A stretch of 64,000 nucleotides of DNA from Candidatus Synoicihabitans palmerolidicus (GCA_020809425.1 JAGGDC010000003.1:124001-188000), one strand, 5' to 3'; counted from the stretch's first letter, positions 31,828 through 43,223 are shown. The notes: generated from the letters alone by a model not told the origin. A program made the numbers and translations.

Positions 31828-33852
31828 TCAGGCCGGACTGGGCGCGGGATTCCCTGCCCTTCCCAAATCAGACTCCGACTCGCTCTTATCGAAACCGGTG
31901 TCGGGTTTCGGCGTAGGGGGAGGTTCTTCGATCAGTTTGCTCGAAATCACCGGGCTACGCAACTCACCATGCTCAAGAATTTCCATCACATGCCTACCTT
32001 CAATGGTCTCATACTCCAATAGCGCTTCGGCAATGCCATCCAAAGCCGGCCGACGATCGAGCATAATTTTGGTCGCACGTTCATATTGCTCACTGATGAT
32101 TTTTTTGACCTCGGTATCGATCAATCGGGCCGTCTCCTGACTGAAGCTCTCGGTGCGCGTGATATCACGCCCGAGGAATACCGTGTCTTGATTCTCACCG
32201 TAAGCCACCGGTCCCATTGGGCTCATGCCCCAATCACAAACCATGTGCCGTGCCGTACGGGTAACCTGTTTAATATCACTTGCTGCTCCATTAGATATGT
32301 CATCGAAAACAAGTTCCTCAGCAATACGCCCCGCCAAACCCGAGGCAATCGTGTTGAGCAGACGCTTTTTGTGGTAACTCAACATTTCCTTGCGCGGCAC
32401 ATACATGGCCATACCCAAAGCTTGGCCGCGCGGTAAAATCGTCACCTTATGAATCGGCAGCCAATCATCATTAAGCAAGGCACCTACCAGGGCGTGACCT
32501 GCCTCGTGATAGGCCGTCATCTTCTTCTCATCATCATCCATGGCGCGCCGACGCTCGCGTCCGAACAACACTTTCTCGCGGGCATCTTCCATGTCGATGG
32601 CCTCAACCTTTTTCTTGTTCCGACGGGCGGCCAAGAGCGCACCTTCGTTCAACAAATTCGCCAAGTCCGCGCCCGACATGCCTGCGGTCGCTCGAGCAAT
32701 TGACGACAACTCAACATCATCCGAAAGCGCGATCTTCCGGGCATGCACGCACAAAATCTGCGCGCGCCCGACCAGATCGGGTAAATCCACGTGAATCTGT
32801 CGATCAAAACGTCCCGGCCGCAGCAGCGCGTTATCCAATACATCCGGTCGGTTAGTCGCCGCGACAATGATGACTCCATCCGTCGTGTCGAAGCCGTCCA
32901 TCTCCACCAGCAATGAATTCAACGTTTGCTCACGTTCGTCGTTGCCCCCCCCCACTCCGGCACCGCGTTGGCGGCCGACCGCATCAATTTCATCGATGAA
33001 GATGATACAGGGCGCATTTTTCCGACCCGTTTCAAACATGTCGCGCACACGACTCGCCCCCACGCCAACAAACATTTCGACGAAGTCAGAACCCGAAACA
33101 CTGAAGAACGGTACATCTGCTTCACCCGCAACAGCTTTAGCCAAGAGAGTCTTGCCGGTTCCGGGAGGCCCCACCAAGATGATGCCCTTCGGAATCTGCC
33201 CCCCCATCTTCTGGAACTTCTTGGGATCCCGCAGAAAATCAACCACCTCCGCGATCTCTTCCTTTGCTTCATCACAGCCCGCCACATTCTTGAAGCTCAC
33301 TTTATCTCGATCGCGATGAAGCATCTTGGCTTTGCTCTTACCGAAACTCAGCGCGCCTTTCCCGGCATTTCGGAGCTGACGAACACAGAGAAAATACAAC
33401 AGCGCGATAATCACCACAAACGGGATGATCTGCGATGCCAACGTAGAGAGGAACGTGGTCGCCGGGCGCTCGTCGAATAATCCGGTCGCTTGCAGCTTCT
33501 CCAAATTCATGTCGGTCAAACGGCCATCCGCCCGGAATGAAGAGGTCTTGTCACCCTTCGCGTTCTCAAAATCTGGCGCTTGGGTCTTGCCCGAAATAAC
33601 CACCCAATCGCGGCCTCCGGAGAGTTCAGGTTGAATCGTGCCCGACTTCACGTGCCCTTGTTCCGCCATGGAAACCACTTGGGAGATCTTGAGCTCCGCC
33701 GGTGGCGATACACTGCTGGGATTAAAGACCAACAAAGCCACGACTGCGCCGATGATTATGATCAAAATCAAGAATACCCTGGGCATCTGGAAACGATCGG
33801 GAGTGGGTGAACGCAGGGGGGTACGCTTCTTATCTTGTTCGGGTTCGGGCAT
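31828..33852 (-). CDS. ftsH: ATP-dependent zinc metalloprotease FtsH
   Basis: Membrane-anchored hexameric AAA+ protease that removes misassembled membrane proteins and regulators. 674 residues: membrane segments at about 25-45 and 140-157 with a periplasmic domain between, Walker A GPPGTGKT at 228-235, Walker B IIFIDE at 283-288, the second region of homology [16 protein letters not shown] at 335-350, and the zinc site HEAGH at 449-453. C-terminal tail rich in Pro and Ser. Completely intact. It follows tilS by about 100 bp on the same strand; serS-tilS-ftsH look like one unit. Confidence 0.96.
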   Translation of the reverse strand: MPEPEQDKKRTPLRSPTPDRFQMPRVFLILIIIIGAVVALLVFNPSSVSPPAELKISQVVSMAEQGHVKSGTIQPELSGGRDWVVISGKTQAPDFENAKGDKTSSFRADGRLTDMNLEKLQATGLFDERPATTFLSTLASQIIPFVVIIALLYFLCVRQLRNAGKGALSFGKSKAKMLHRDRDKVSFKNVAGCDEAKEEIAEVVDFLRDPKKFQKMGGQIPKGIILVGPPGTGKTLLAKAVAGEADVPFFSVSGSDFVEMFVGVGASRVRDMFETGRKNAPCIIFIDEIDAVGRQRGAGVGGGNDEREQTLNSLLVEMDGFDTTDGVIIVAATNRPDVLDNALLRPGRFDRQIHVDLPDLVGRAQILCVHARKIALSDDVELSSIARATAGMSGADLANLLNEGALLAARRNKKKVEAIDMEDAREKVLFGRERRRAMDDDEKKMTAYHEAGHALVGALLNDDWLPIHKVTILPRGQALGMAMYVPRKEMLSYHKKRLLNTIASGLAGRIAEELVFDDISNGAASDIKQVTRTARHMVCDWGMSPMGPVAYGENQDTVFLGRDITRTESFSQETARLIDTEVKKIISEQYERATKIMLDRRPALDGIAEALLEYETIEGRHVMEILEHGELRSPVISSKLIEEPPPTPKPDTGFDKSESESDLGRAGNPAPSPA

Positions 33853-33956
33853 TAAATTCTAGGGACTGAAGGATCAACGTGGGTCTTGCCGCGCTATAAG
33901 TCAACGGATCCGCCCCTCAGTTTTAGAAAGTTTGTTATTCTTAATACCCCGTATCG

Positions 33957-34976
33957 TCAGGATAGTTTCTCAAAATACAGTCGCCCTCTTCGAATTCGGG
34001 CAAATCCGTTTTTGCCTAAACTGAATCGGCTCGTTCGTCCTTCCCTCGCCTGCTCCAAAAGCACCTCAAATCCTTGTCGAGAGAGGTCGCTTCCCTCGGC
34101 TTGCAATACTAGCCAACGACGTAATCCCCTTCTCCATAACGCCTGAGCCTTACCCCTCAACGCTAAAAGATTGAGGCTGCCATCCTCGTTGAGGACCTCC
34201 AATTCATCCACCCACTCCTCCAGCGCCCGATCGTCCTCCTCCAACAACTCCCGCGTCAATGCCGCCCCCGACACGGCATCCCTCTCCGCCGCCGCCATCC
34301 ACGCCGAAATTACCGTCTGCCTGACTCGGTTGCGAAAATAAGTCCTCTCTTGGTTACTCGCATCTTCCCGCCACCGCCCACCTGCCGCAGTAAGGCCCTC
34401 CACCAGCTCTTCCCGGCTGAGCGTCAGCAACGGTCGCCAGCGGGCGTGGCCTCGACCCCAATCTTGTATAGGTCTCGGCGCCGCCAAACCCGCGGAGCCA
34501 CTTCCTCGCGCCAGTCTCATTAACATCGTTTCGGCGACATCATCCTTTTGGTGGCCTGTCCACACCACCTGCGCCCGGTAGCGTTTTCGTACGCCTTCCA
34601 AAAACCCGTTTCGCACTTCTCTCGTTTCGGCTTCGCTAGGAAATTTAACGGGCTTTGCCCATGTTGCGGCTTCATATTCCACCCCCAACCCCGTCGCCAA
34701 GCTCCGACAAAATCGGGCATCTGTCGCCGCCGATCTTCCTCGGAGTCGGTGATTAAAATGAGCAACCACCATTCGACTCCGACGCTCCGGCCAGTGCGCC
34801 CAAATGAGAAGCACCAACGCCACCGAATCACACCCGCCGGAAACCGCTACCACCCAACGCCGACGCTTGACTGCCTGGGCAGCGTCGACGACCGCAGGAT
34901 GCAATCGCGACTGCGGAATTACCTCCCCCAGTTTTGTTGCGATACGTTGCCAGCGTGAGGACTCAGTAGCCGCCAT
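33957..34976 (-). CDS. tilS: tRNA(Ile)-lysidine synthetase
   Basis: Adds lysine to C34 of the AUA-reading isoleucine tRNA. 339 residues. N-terminal PP-loop ATPase motif VAVSGGCDSVALVLL at about 43-57 (SGGCDS instead of SGGxDS with Gly variants, as in the family), then HFNHRLRGRSAATD, VWTGHQKDDVAETMLMRLARG, and EDASNQERTYFRNRVR. The C-terminal domain is short. Intact; an essential gene. It starts 25 bp after serS and precedes ftsH, a common order in bacteria. Confidence 0.92.
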   Translation of the reverse strand: MAATESSRWQRIATKLGEVIPQSRLHPAVVDAAQAVKRRRWVVAVSGGCDSVALVLLIWAHWPERRSRMVVAHFNHRLRGRSAATDARFCRSLATGLGVEYEAATWAKPVKFPSEAETREVRNGFLEGVRKRYRAQVVWTGHQKDDVAETMLMRLARGSGSAGLAAPRPIQDWGRGHARWRPLLTLSREELVEGLTAAGGRWREDASNQERTYFRNRVRQTVISAWMAAAERDAVSGAALTRELLEEDDRALEEWVDELEVLNEDGSLNLLALRGKAQALWRRGLRRWLVLQAEGSDLSRQGFEVLLEQAREGRTSRFSLGKNGFARIRRGRLYFEKLS

Positions 34977-35001
34977 TTCTTACCAGATTAACCGCGAAGA
35001 C

Positions 35002-36270
35002 CTACTTGAAGGTCACGGTGTCTCGACCGAAATATGACACAAGTGCCGCCGGCAGCTTCACTGTCCCGTCGGCCTGTAAATTATTCTCCAACAACGCGGC
35101 CAGCACCCGCGGCACTGCCAGACCGGAGCCATTCAGCGTGTGCACCAATTCTGGTTTACCGTCCGCCGTACGAAAACGAATCCGCGCCCTTCTAGCTTGG
35201 AAACTCTCGAAATTCGAACAGCTCGAAACTTCGAACCAACGCTCTTGTCCCGCCGCCCACACCTCGAGGTCATATTTCTTAGCCTGCGCAAACCCGAGGT
35301 CACCGCCGCACATCAGCAACACGCGATAAGGCAACTCCAACTTTTGCAGTAGCCGCTCCGCGTCTTCTTTCAACGCATCCAACTCCACGTAGCTCTGCGT
35401 CGGGTGCACCCACTTCAACAACTCAACCTTGTCGAACTGATGTAATCGGTTGAGTCCCCGCACATCCTTGCCGTAGCTCCCGGCCTCTCGCCGAAAACAA
35501 GGCGTATAAGCGCACCGCTTCACCGGCAACACTGCCTCATCCAAAATCTCATCTCGGAAAAAATTGGTGAGTGGCACTTCTGCGGTCGGCACTGCATAGA
35601 GCTGATCGATCACGGTCTCATACATCTGCCCCTCTTTGTCGGGCAATTGTCCCGTCGCGATCGCACTCGCTGCATTCACGAAAATCGGTGGATTCACTTC
35701 CGTATAACCCGCGTTTCCTGCTTCGTTCAGGAAAAAATGCAACAATGCCCGCACCAAACGCGCACCATCTCCAATATAAAACGGGAAACCCGCTCCGGTC
35801 ACTTTTGATCCGCGTCTGAAATCGAACAGGTTCTCAAATCCGGGAATCTCCCAATGCGCCTTGGCGTACGCCGATACCGCCGCAACGTCGCCATTCGTGG
35901 CGAACACCACATTATCGCCCCCATTTCGACCATCTGGCACCGACTCATGCGGTAAATTCGGCAATTCCAACATCGCCTGCTGCCATGCGCTCTCTGTTGT
36001 CTTCAGTTCGCCTTCCTTGGCTTTGACGCCGACTTTCAAAGCCTTCAACTCGCCTACTTTGGCCATAAACTCCGGCGTGCCTTTCGGCATTTTCGCCATA
36101 TCACCATTAACGGCCTTCTGCTGCCCCCGCAGTGATTCTACCTCAATAAGCTGCGCTCGCCAGCGGGTATCGAGGGCGGCGACCGCCTCGAGGTCTACGG
36201 TTAAGTGCTTTTGGGCGATGGCTGCCCGAACGAGATCGGGGGAATCGCGGAGAAGTTTCGGATCAATCAT
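35002..36270 (-). CDS. serS: seryl-tRNA synthetase
   Basis: Charges tRNA-Ser. 422 residues, normal length. An N-terminal antiparallel coiled-coil arm at about 30-105 (LIEVESLRGQQKAVNGDM and following), then the class II core with the TAEVPLTNFFRDEIL loop, motif 2 RRCxxxCFRREAGSYGKD-type stretch (CFRREAGSYGKDVRGL) and motif 3 near NGSGLAVPRVLAALLENN. Intact. Confidence 0.96.
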   Translation of the reverse strand: MIDPKLLRDSPDLVRAAIAQKHLTVDLEAVAALDTRWRAQLIEVESLRGQQKAVNGDMAKMPKGTPEFMAKVGELKALKVGVKAKEGELKTTESAWQQAMLELPNLPHESVPDGRNGGDNVVFATNGDVAAVSAYAKAHWEIPGFENLFDFRRGSKVTGAGFPFYIGDGARLVRALLHFFLNEAGNAGYTEVNPPIFVNAASAIATGQLPDKEGQMYETVIDQLYAVPTAEVPLTNFFRDEILDEAVLPVKRCAYTPCFRREAGSYGKDVRGLNRLHQFDKVELLKWVHPTQSYVELDALKEDAERLLQKLELPYRVLLMCGGDLGFAQAKKYDLEVWAAGQERWFEVSSCSNFESFQARRARIRFRTADGKPELVHTLNGSGLAVPRVLAALLENNLQADGTVKLPAALVSYFGRDTVTFK

Positions 36271-36400
36271 GGCGGGACGAAAAGATTCTCAGCAAAGAAC
36301 ATCCGGCCAGTCATTGCCAACCTGAAACCGCCGCGAGGGATCCAATCGTGAATCCGGACTGGCCCTGCCCCGTCCGGCTCCGCAACGTAAAAACTGGCTC

Positions 36401-37210
36401 ATGCGGTCCGTCCCTTCCGCATCTCCGGCTCCTTCCAGCTCGTCCTCTTCAACTTCTGGTGTGTGGACCATTTTCCGTCAGCCTCACTTCAGCCCCTTTA
36501 AATGCTACCTTCGTCGCGACCTTAATCTGGGCGTGCTCCTGAATCCCAAAGTCGGCTCCACCGCCTTTCGTAAGATTCTGGTCGAGGGACTCACTCAATT
36601 GAACGCTCGCCCTCAGCTCAGCCGTCTCTGGCCGATCAACCGCACTCGCCGTTACACCACGGCCCCGATCGCGGACTATTTTTACGCGTTCAAGCATCAG
36701 ACAGAATTCGATTTTCGCTGCTTCGTCCGCAACCCCTACGCCCGGGTCCTTTCCGCGTGGAATGACAAACTCGTCAAGGGCTTTAACTCCGCCTCCTACC
36801 CGCGCAGCATGCGTAAACTGGTACCGCAGCTCCGTCTCTTCGCCGCCGAACACGATCTCCCGGGCACGGATGAGTCGGCCCCGTTCCCTTTTTCCTCATT
36901 CCTCAGCTACATCGAATCTCAACCCGAGGGCCATCGTAACCAACCTTGGGATACCCAAAGATCGGTGTTACTTGCCGACCACATCACTTACCGTCGGGTC
37001 TACCACATGGAAACCGAGTTCGCTGAAGGCATGGTCCAGACGCTGTCCCTCACGGGTATCCCCGCAGATTGGGTGAAGGAAAAACTCCGCCGTCCCACCA
37101 ACGCCAGTGGCCGCCCCTCTGATCCTGTTTACACGGAAACTCTGGCCGAACGCGTCTACCAAATCTATGCCGTCGACTTTGCTCGTTTCGGTTTTGATCG
37201 CGACTCCTAG
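36401..37210 (+). CDS. sulfotransferase (Sulfotransfer_2-like)
   Basis: 269 residues, divergent from serS. The 5-prime phosphosulfate loop LNPKVGSTAFRKIL at 48-60 and the 3-prime phosphate site CFVRNPYARVLSAWNDKL at 107-123, with Arg-Asn-Pro and a serine, are those of PAPS-dependent sulfotransferases. A later LADHITYRRVYHMETEF block and a C-terminal IYAVDFARFGFDRDS match the family that sulfates polysaccharides or small molecules. N-terminus is Ser-rich with no clear membrane segment. Intact, notable in this window. It stands 29 bp before the lpxL relic. Substrate unknown. Confidence 0.82.
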   Translation: MRSVPSASPAPSSSSSSTSGVWTIFRQPHFSPFKCYLRRDLNLGVLLNPKVGSTAFRKILVEGLTQLNARPQLSRLWPINRTRRYTTAPIADYFYAFKHQTEFDFRCFVRNPYARVLSAWNDKLVKGFNSASYPRSMRKLVPQLRLFAAEHDLPGTDESAPFPFSSFLSYIESQPEGHRNQPWDTQRSVLLADHITYRRVYHMETEFAEGMVQTLSLTGIPADWVKEKLRRPTNASGRPSDPVYTETLAERVYQIYAVDFARFGFDRDS

Positions 37211-37239
37211 CAAGGTTTCTGAAATCGCTGCTTGTTACC

Positions 37240-38157
37240 ATGGCTGGCCTTCGCAAATCACGGTCTCGCTTCCACCCGCTCTACTGGCCCACCTGGGTCG
37301 GTCTCGGCGGCTTTTATCTACTCAACGTCCTGCCGTGGAGTATCAAAGCGACCACTCGCTCGCCTCCTCGGCGCCTTTATCTACCATGTGGTTCCGGTCC
37401 GCCTTCGCGTTGTATCCATAAATTTGCGACTCGCGTTTCCGCATCTGTCTTCCTCTGACCGCCATCGCCTCGCCCGGGCGCACTACTCAATCTCTCGCGC
37501 TCGGCCTGTTCGAAACCTGCGCGGCGTGGCGTGGTGGTCTCCCCCCCACCGCCTCCCTCCTCATCGCATCGTCGGACTGAACCACCTGGTACCGCCGCCG
37601 CCAGCGGCAAGGGCGCCCTCGTCATGACCGGCCACGTTACCATGCTACAATTAGGCGCCCGTATCCTCAATAACAAGCTCAGTTTCTGGGCCTTGTTCCG
37701 CGACCCCAACAATCCAGCCGTGACCGACGTGATGCGTCGCGCTCGTGAAAAACAACTCAAGGTTGCACTCCACTTCGACGATCTCCGGGCTCTCCTGCGC
37801 GCCCTCAAACAAGGCAACCTCATCTGGTATGCTCCCGACCAAGGCAAAAAAACGAAGATGGCCGAAATTCTTCCCTTCTTCGGTGCACCCGCCATCACCA
37901 ACGTCGCTACCAGTCGGATCGCCCAAATGGCCGGGTGCCAAATAATCCCATATTTCGCCCGCCGGGAACCGGATGACACCTACGTGCTCGAAGCCTTTCC
38001 CGCCTGGGAAAACTTTCCTTCCGGCGATCACACGGCCGACGCCCTTCGAGTAAATCACTTCATCGAAGAGCAAATGCGCCGTGCCCCCGAACAGTATTTT
38101 GGGGTCCATAAACGCTACAAACGTCGAGGTGAGGACTATGAAGACGTCTATCGTTGA
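37240..38157 (+). pseudogene. LpxL/HtrB-like lipid A acyltransferase, frameshifted and with altered active site
   Basis: Pieces in two or three frames: FYLLNVLPWSIKATTRS, GAFIYHVVPVRLRVVSINLRLAFP, HRLARAHYSISR, then from about 37610 one open frame: LVMTGHVTMLQLGARILNN, WALFRDPNNPAVTDVM, LIWYAPDQGKKTKMAEILPFFG and a typical ending FGVHKRYKRRGEDYEDVY. The family catalytic motif is H-x4-D/E; here it is HVTMLQ with Gln (CAA) in place of the acid. So even the long open C-terminal part would be inactive. These enzymes add a fatty acid to the lipid A precursor in the inner membrane. Frame changes lie near 37370, 37490 and 37560. Confidence 0.78.
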
Positions 38158-38262
38158 GTGACCGTTGCTCTCGCGACCTTCGTTTCACTTGCCAATGACG
38201 CTTGCGCCATGAACCGAATTGCCGGTAGCTCATCCGTAACACTACCAACTCGAGCCCCCTGA

Positions 38263-39243
<981 letters not shown>

Positions 39244-39264
39244 AGCCCTCCAATCCCCTTCGAA

Positions 39265-40244
39265 ATGCCCAATACTATTCTCGAACTGAAAGATCTTCAG
39301 ACTCACTTCCCCATTAAAAAGGGGTTCCTCTTCAAAACATACTGTCGGCACCGTCAAAGTCGTCGATGGAGTCAACCTAAAGGTCGAGCAAGGCGAAGTC
39401 CTCGGTCTGGTCGGAGAATCCGGCTGTGGTAAATCAACGCTCGCTCCGTTATGCAGCTCGTGCCCACCACCGGCGGCACGGTTGTTCTCGAGGGACGTAA
39501 TCTCACCTCAAGTTCCAGCGCCGACGTGCTCTCACTTCGTCGCGACCTGCAGATGGTCTTCCAGAATCCCTACGCTTCGCTCAATCCGCGCGCCACCGTT
39601 TTTTCCACTTTGGCTGAACCTTTGCTGGTTCATAAAGTCTGTTCCGGCAGCGAGGTTGTCGCCCGCGTCACCGAGCTCATGAAGACGGTCGGCCAGGCCC
39701 CCCGCTTCATGTAAAAGTACCCGCATGAATTTTCCGGCGGCCAACGGCAGCGTATCGCCATCGCCCGCGCCTTGGCTCTCCGCCCCAAGGTCGTCATCGC
39801 CGACGAACCCGTCTCCGCTCCGGATGTATCCATTCAGGCGCAAATCCTTGAATCTACTGACCGATCTGGTGAAAAAAAATGGGGCTGAGTTTCGTCTTCA
39901 TCGCCCACGACCTCTCCGTGGTAAAACCCATTTCCGATCGTGTAGCCGTCATGTATGTGGGTAAAATCGTCGAGATCGGTACTGCCGAGGAAGTCATCGA
40001 TAATCCCGCCCACTCTTACACCAAGGCTTGGGTGAGTGCGATTCCCACCCCTAACCCCGACGAGGAACACAGCCGCCAACGCATCGTGCTCCCGGGGGAT
40101 CCGCCTTCCCCCATCAACCCGCCATCGGGTTGCACTTTTCATCCACGCTGCCCTCACGCCACCGACACCTGCAAAAATGAGGTCCCGATCCTCGAGCCGT
40201 TCAAAGGCCGGGAAGTCTCCTGCCACCACAAGGCGGAAATCTAG
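39265..40244 (+). pseudogene. oppF: oligopeptide ABC transporter ATPase OppF, four indels and one stop
   Basis: Start ATG 39265 reads [20 protein letters not shown], then an extra A near 39337 shifts frame. Walker [15 protein letters not shown] is at about 39410-39440, followed by a deletion near 39445. [20 protein letters not shown] and [21 protein letters not shown] are whole; TAA replaces a Gln codon before KYPHEF (near 39713). In the D-loop VSALDVS has become VSAPDVS. Extra bases near 39848 and in the A-run near 39872 precede the intact ending [21 protein letters not shown] to 40244. Same fate as oppD and oppA: peptide uptake is lost as a unit. Confidence 0.88.
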
Positions 40245-40339
40245 CTACCTCCTCTACCCAGAGAATCACAGTTTCGATACCTCCTTCCTGTTGGGCGGAA
40301 GGAATTAAGGATGTCGCCCCCCCGACCTGCGGAGTTTTC

Positions 40340-40802
40340 CTACCACAGCTGACGCAACGCCTCATACGCTCCGATCCCTGCAGCAGTGCTGAGGTTAAGC
40401 GACCGCAATTCGGGATTTCGATGCGGAATCGTCAGCCGTCGATCCGGACCTATTTCATCGTGTAACCAATCGGGAGCCCCGTGGCCTTCATTGCCAAAAA
40501 CCAATCCGTCCTCTTCCTCGTAACCAACATCCCAATACGAACGCGCCGACTTGGTCGTATACAACCACAATCGACGAGGTGCCTTCTCACTCGCCCGGAA
40601 CGCCTCCCAGTCGGCATGATGATGCGCATCCAGCGAGTACCAGTAATCCATCCCGGCTCGCTTCAGATGCTTGTCCGTGATTTCAAACCCCAATGGATGC
40701 ACGAGATGCAAACGACTGCAGGTCAAGGCGCACATCCGCCCGATATTACCTGTAACCTGTATTTTGAGGAATCTCCGGCTGAAATAATACGATATGCAGC
40801 AT
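40340..40802 (-). pseudogene. trmL: tRNA (cytidine(34)-2-prime-O)-methyltransferase TrmL with a 7-bp duplication
   Basis: SPOUT-family enzyme for the wobble base of tRNA-Leu. From ATG 40802: LHIVLFQPEIPQNTG, then the sequence ACAGGTT-ACAGGTA shows a 7-bp tandem duplication that shifts the frame and gives an early stop. After it, the expected IGRMCALTCSRLHLVHPLGFE and the knot signature LVFGNEGHGAPDWL with the ending SLNLSTAAGIGAYEALRQLW are fully open. One clean, recent lesion in a gene of otherwise normal length (about 151 codons without the duplication). Confidence 0.86.
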
Positions 40803-40934
40803 GCTGGCCATCACGCTAGTCGCCACCCCCTCTTTGACAACGGCAAAACGCCCCTTCTTTTCACTTCACGGTAAGCCTCACAGGTAGTGCTTTACTGACA
40901 ATCGATTACGTCCTATCGGTAGCCGCCTCGTTTT

Positions 40935-41332
40935 GTGAGCACCCTTTCAACTCCCCACGCCGTAATCGTTGATGACGAGCAATCTTATTTGGATCTGCTC
41001 GGAGTCATTCTGAGTGAACACCTTTCGTGCCCTGTCGCCAAGTTCACTCGACCCGTTGCCGCCCTGTCCGCCATCTCCAACCTCAAGATCGGCATTATCG
41101 TTACCGATTTTTACATGCCGGAAATCGACGGTTTGGAATTCCTCAGTCGCGTTGAGAAACTATCCCCCCGGCATTCCTTCCATTATCATGACGGGGCACA
41201 GCGAGGCGCTTGAGGGAGTATCCTTCGCGCGGGTTCCACCATCTCAAAACCATTCTCGCCAAGCCTTTTGGTGCCAAGGTTTTGGCTGATACCATCCTAT
41301 CGCATTGGCCTCAGGCCGGGACACCGTCCTAA
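40935..41332 (+). pseudogene. CheY-like single-domain response regulator, frameshifted
   Basis: GTG start at 40935. The first 85 codons have the receiver pattern: VIVDDEQSYLDLLG acidic pair, and the phospho-acceptor Asp in IIVTDFYMPEIDGLEFL. A frameshift near 41165 leads into IPSIIMTGHSEALEG (the Thr/Ser switch), and another near 41222 into HHLKTILAKPFGAKVL with the conserved Lys-Pro, ending at 41332. No output domain. No partner kinase nearby. Confidence 0.75.
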
Positions 41333-41345
41333 CCAGTTGGCTGGT

Positions 41346-42248
41346 TCAATCGATCACCACGGTCAACCCGTTGTTATCCGCCCGCAGGATCCGCACATCA
41401 CTGGCCACATCCACGCGACTAAACGCCTGTTGCATGGCCACCCCGATCGAATTTGCCATCAGCTCCGTGGCCACGCCGAGCACACTCGATCCGCTGCCAC
41501 TCAACCAACCCGTCAACGCCCCCGCCTCGACCCCGGCTGCGATCGCTTGCGCCGCGCCCTTAATCGCCGGTAATCGATAGGGCTCGTGCAAAAAGTCCGA
41601 AACCACGTTGCGCAGTTTTTCATAGTCCCCCGTGGCAAACGCCGCCGTGAGACAGACCGCACTATTTACGCTACGCACGGCATCCAAGTGATTGATCTGC
41701 CTGGATAACACACCTCGTGACGCCTTGGTGGTCACTTCCATGACCGGAGAAACCACGACAAACCGTAACGAATCCGGAATCTCCACCTTCACCACATCCA
41801 CAAAGTCCGCCGGCATCGCCCCAAATCGCGCGACACAAAAACCACCCAACACTCCCGCCGCCGCATTATCCGGATGGCCCTCAATCGCCGTGATCAAGGA
41901 AACCATCGCCTTCGTTGTGAGTGGCTGCCCTGCCCAGTGATTGATTCCCGCCAATACCCCGGCCGATACCGTCACACTGGATCCCAAGCCGCGCGCGGGC
42001 GGCACATCCCCATCAATGTGGAAACGAAACCCTGGCACCTTCTGGCCGGTAACCTCCTCAAATCGACTCACCACATCCGCCACCATCTCGCTCGCTCGCT
42101 CGTCGCGCTCCGTCGCCGGCTCTTGTCCCGCATTCTCCTGCCTCCGCAACGTCACCGTATTATAGAGCTGCAACGCCATCCCCAAAGTATCAAATCCAGC
42201 CCCACAATTTGAGGTACTGCCGGGGACACGGACGGAAACAGTGGTCAT
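41346..42248 (-). CDS. thrB: homoserine kinase
   Basis: Phosphorylates homoserine with ATP, giving the substrate for threonine synthase. 300 residues, GHMP kinase fold: start VSVRVPGSTSNCGAGFDTLG, ATP-binding VPPARGLGSSVTVSAG at about 87-102, and a C-terminal GALTGWLSGSGSSVLGVA. Intact although thrC at 15651 is frameshifted. Separate from the lysC-hom cluster; it is followed 19 bp later by smpB read in the same direction (thrB lies downstream of smpB). Confidence 0.94.
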   Translation of the reverse strand: MTTVSVRVPGSTSNCGAGFDTLGMALQLYNTVTLRRQENAGQEPATERDERASEMVADVVSRFEEVTGQKVPGFRFHIDGDVPPARGLGSSVTVSAGVLAGINHWAGQPLTTKAMVSLITAIEGHPDNAAAGVLGGFCVARFGAMPADFVDVVKVEIPDSLRFVVVSPVMEVTTKASRGVLSRQINHLDAVRSVNSAVCLTAAFATGDYEKLRNVVSDFLHEPYRLPAIKGAAQAIAAGVEAGALTGWLSGSGSSVLGVATELMANSIGVAMQQAFSRVDVASDVRILRADNNGLTVVID

Positions 42249-42267
42249 TGATTCAGGAGATCAGTTT

Positions 42268-42744
42268 TCAACGGTGAGCTTTGACCACGCGGTCCAGCTC
42301 GCGATCGACAATCTTCTTTTTGAGATCTTCCCGTTTGTCGTAAAGCTTCTTACCGGTGCAAATCGCCACTTCCACCTTCACCAAGGCTTCTTTGAAATAC
42401 ATCCGAATGGGGATCAGTGAACGCCCGCCTTGGTTCATCGCCTGATCAATCTTCCGCAGCTCCGGTTTGCGCAGCAATAGCTTCCGCGTTCGTCGGGGCT
42501 CGTGATTCAAATATGTGCCAAATCGATATTCATCGATATGCGCGTTCACCAGCCACAATTCCCCGTTCTTGAGGCGACCAAACGACTCCGCAATCTGCGC
42601 CCGCCCAGCCCGAATTGATTTCACCTCAGTGCCTTTCAAGGCAATCCCCGCCTCAAACCGCACTTCGACATGATATTCGTGGAGGGCCTTGGCATTGCGC
42701 ACCTCGGTAAAACGGGTCGCGTTTTTTTGGGATTTAGCTGCCAT
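42268..42744 (-). CDS. smpB: tmRNA-binding protein SmpB
   Basis: Brings tmRNA to stalled ribosomes. 158 residues from ATG 42744 (MAAKSQKNATRFTEVRNAKA); the longer open frame upstream is just intergenic. Family blocks: YHVEVRFEAGIALKGTEVKS, GELWLVNAHIDEY, RTRKLLLRKPELRKI and LVKVEVAICTGKKLYDKRED, with a basic C-terminal tail. Intact. A terminator between it and rpoZ suggests its own promoter. Confidence 0.95.
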   Translation of the reverse strand: MAAKSQKNATRFTEVRNAKALHEYHVEVRFEAGIALKGTEVKSIRAGRAQIAESFGRLKNGELWLVNAHIDEYRFGTYLNHEPRRTRKLLLRKPELRKIDQAMNQGGRSLIPIRMYFKEALVKVEVAICTGKKLYDKREDLKKKIVDRELDRVVKAHR

Positions 42745-42782
42745 TGAAAAGGAAAACCAATACGGACCGCAAACGGGGGGGC

Positions 42783-42817
42783 AAAAAACAGGCGGCACCG
42801 CCAAACACGGAGCCGCC
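42783..42817 (-). terminator. Rho-independent terminator after rpoZ
   Basis: On the minus strand: GGCGGC, a 15-base loop, GCCGCC, then TGTTTTTT. It lies 37 bp after the rpoZ stop and 39 bp before the smpB start. Confidence 0.65.
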
Positions 42818-42853
42818 CGAGGAAATTCAAACGTTTCGCCGAAGAGTCGAAGC

Positions 42854-43054
42854 TTAACCCTCGGCAGTCTCGAAGACGATGCGGCCTTCAATCACCTCAC
42901 GCAGCGCGATGTCTTCGAGCAGCAATTTCTCCAAAGACTCAACCAATGGACGGCTGCCCCGCTTCAACTGCTTGACGCGATGAGACACGATGTTGATGAG
43001 CAAATTAGGATCGGGCACCGCTTTTAGGGCCTCTTGGATGTAATCGTCACGCAT
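42854..43054 (-). CDS. rpoZ: RNA polymerase omega subunit
   Basis: 66 residues from ATG 43054. MRDDYIQEALKAVPDPNLLI is followed by the omega/Rpb6 core IVSHRVKQLKRGSRPLVES and ALREVIEGRIVFE. Short verrucomicrobial form. Intact, upstream of smpB on the same strand. Confidence 0.85.
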   Translation of the reverse strand: MRDDYIQEALKAVPDPNLLINIVSHRVKQLKRGSRPLVESLEKLLLEDIALREVIEGRIVFETAEG

Positions 43055-43223
43055 GGATCGGGAATGGAATGGAATGGATCGGCAGAAACCGTCGAGGGCA
43101 TGGCCCCCGGGTATCACCGTCAAGGCGAATTTAGCCTTACTTTTAACGTACTCTCTCAATTTCCCGTGATTTTCACTAAAAATTTGCCGTGTCTCGATCG
43201 CCGAGGTCTGCCTAAACTCACCC

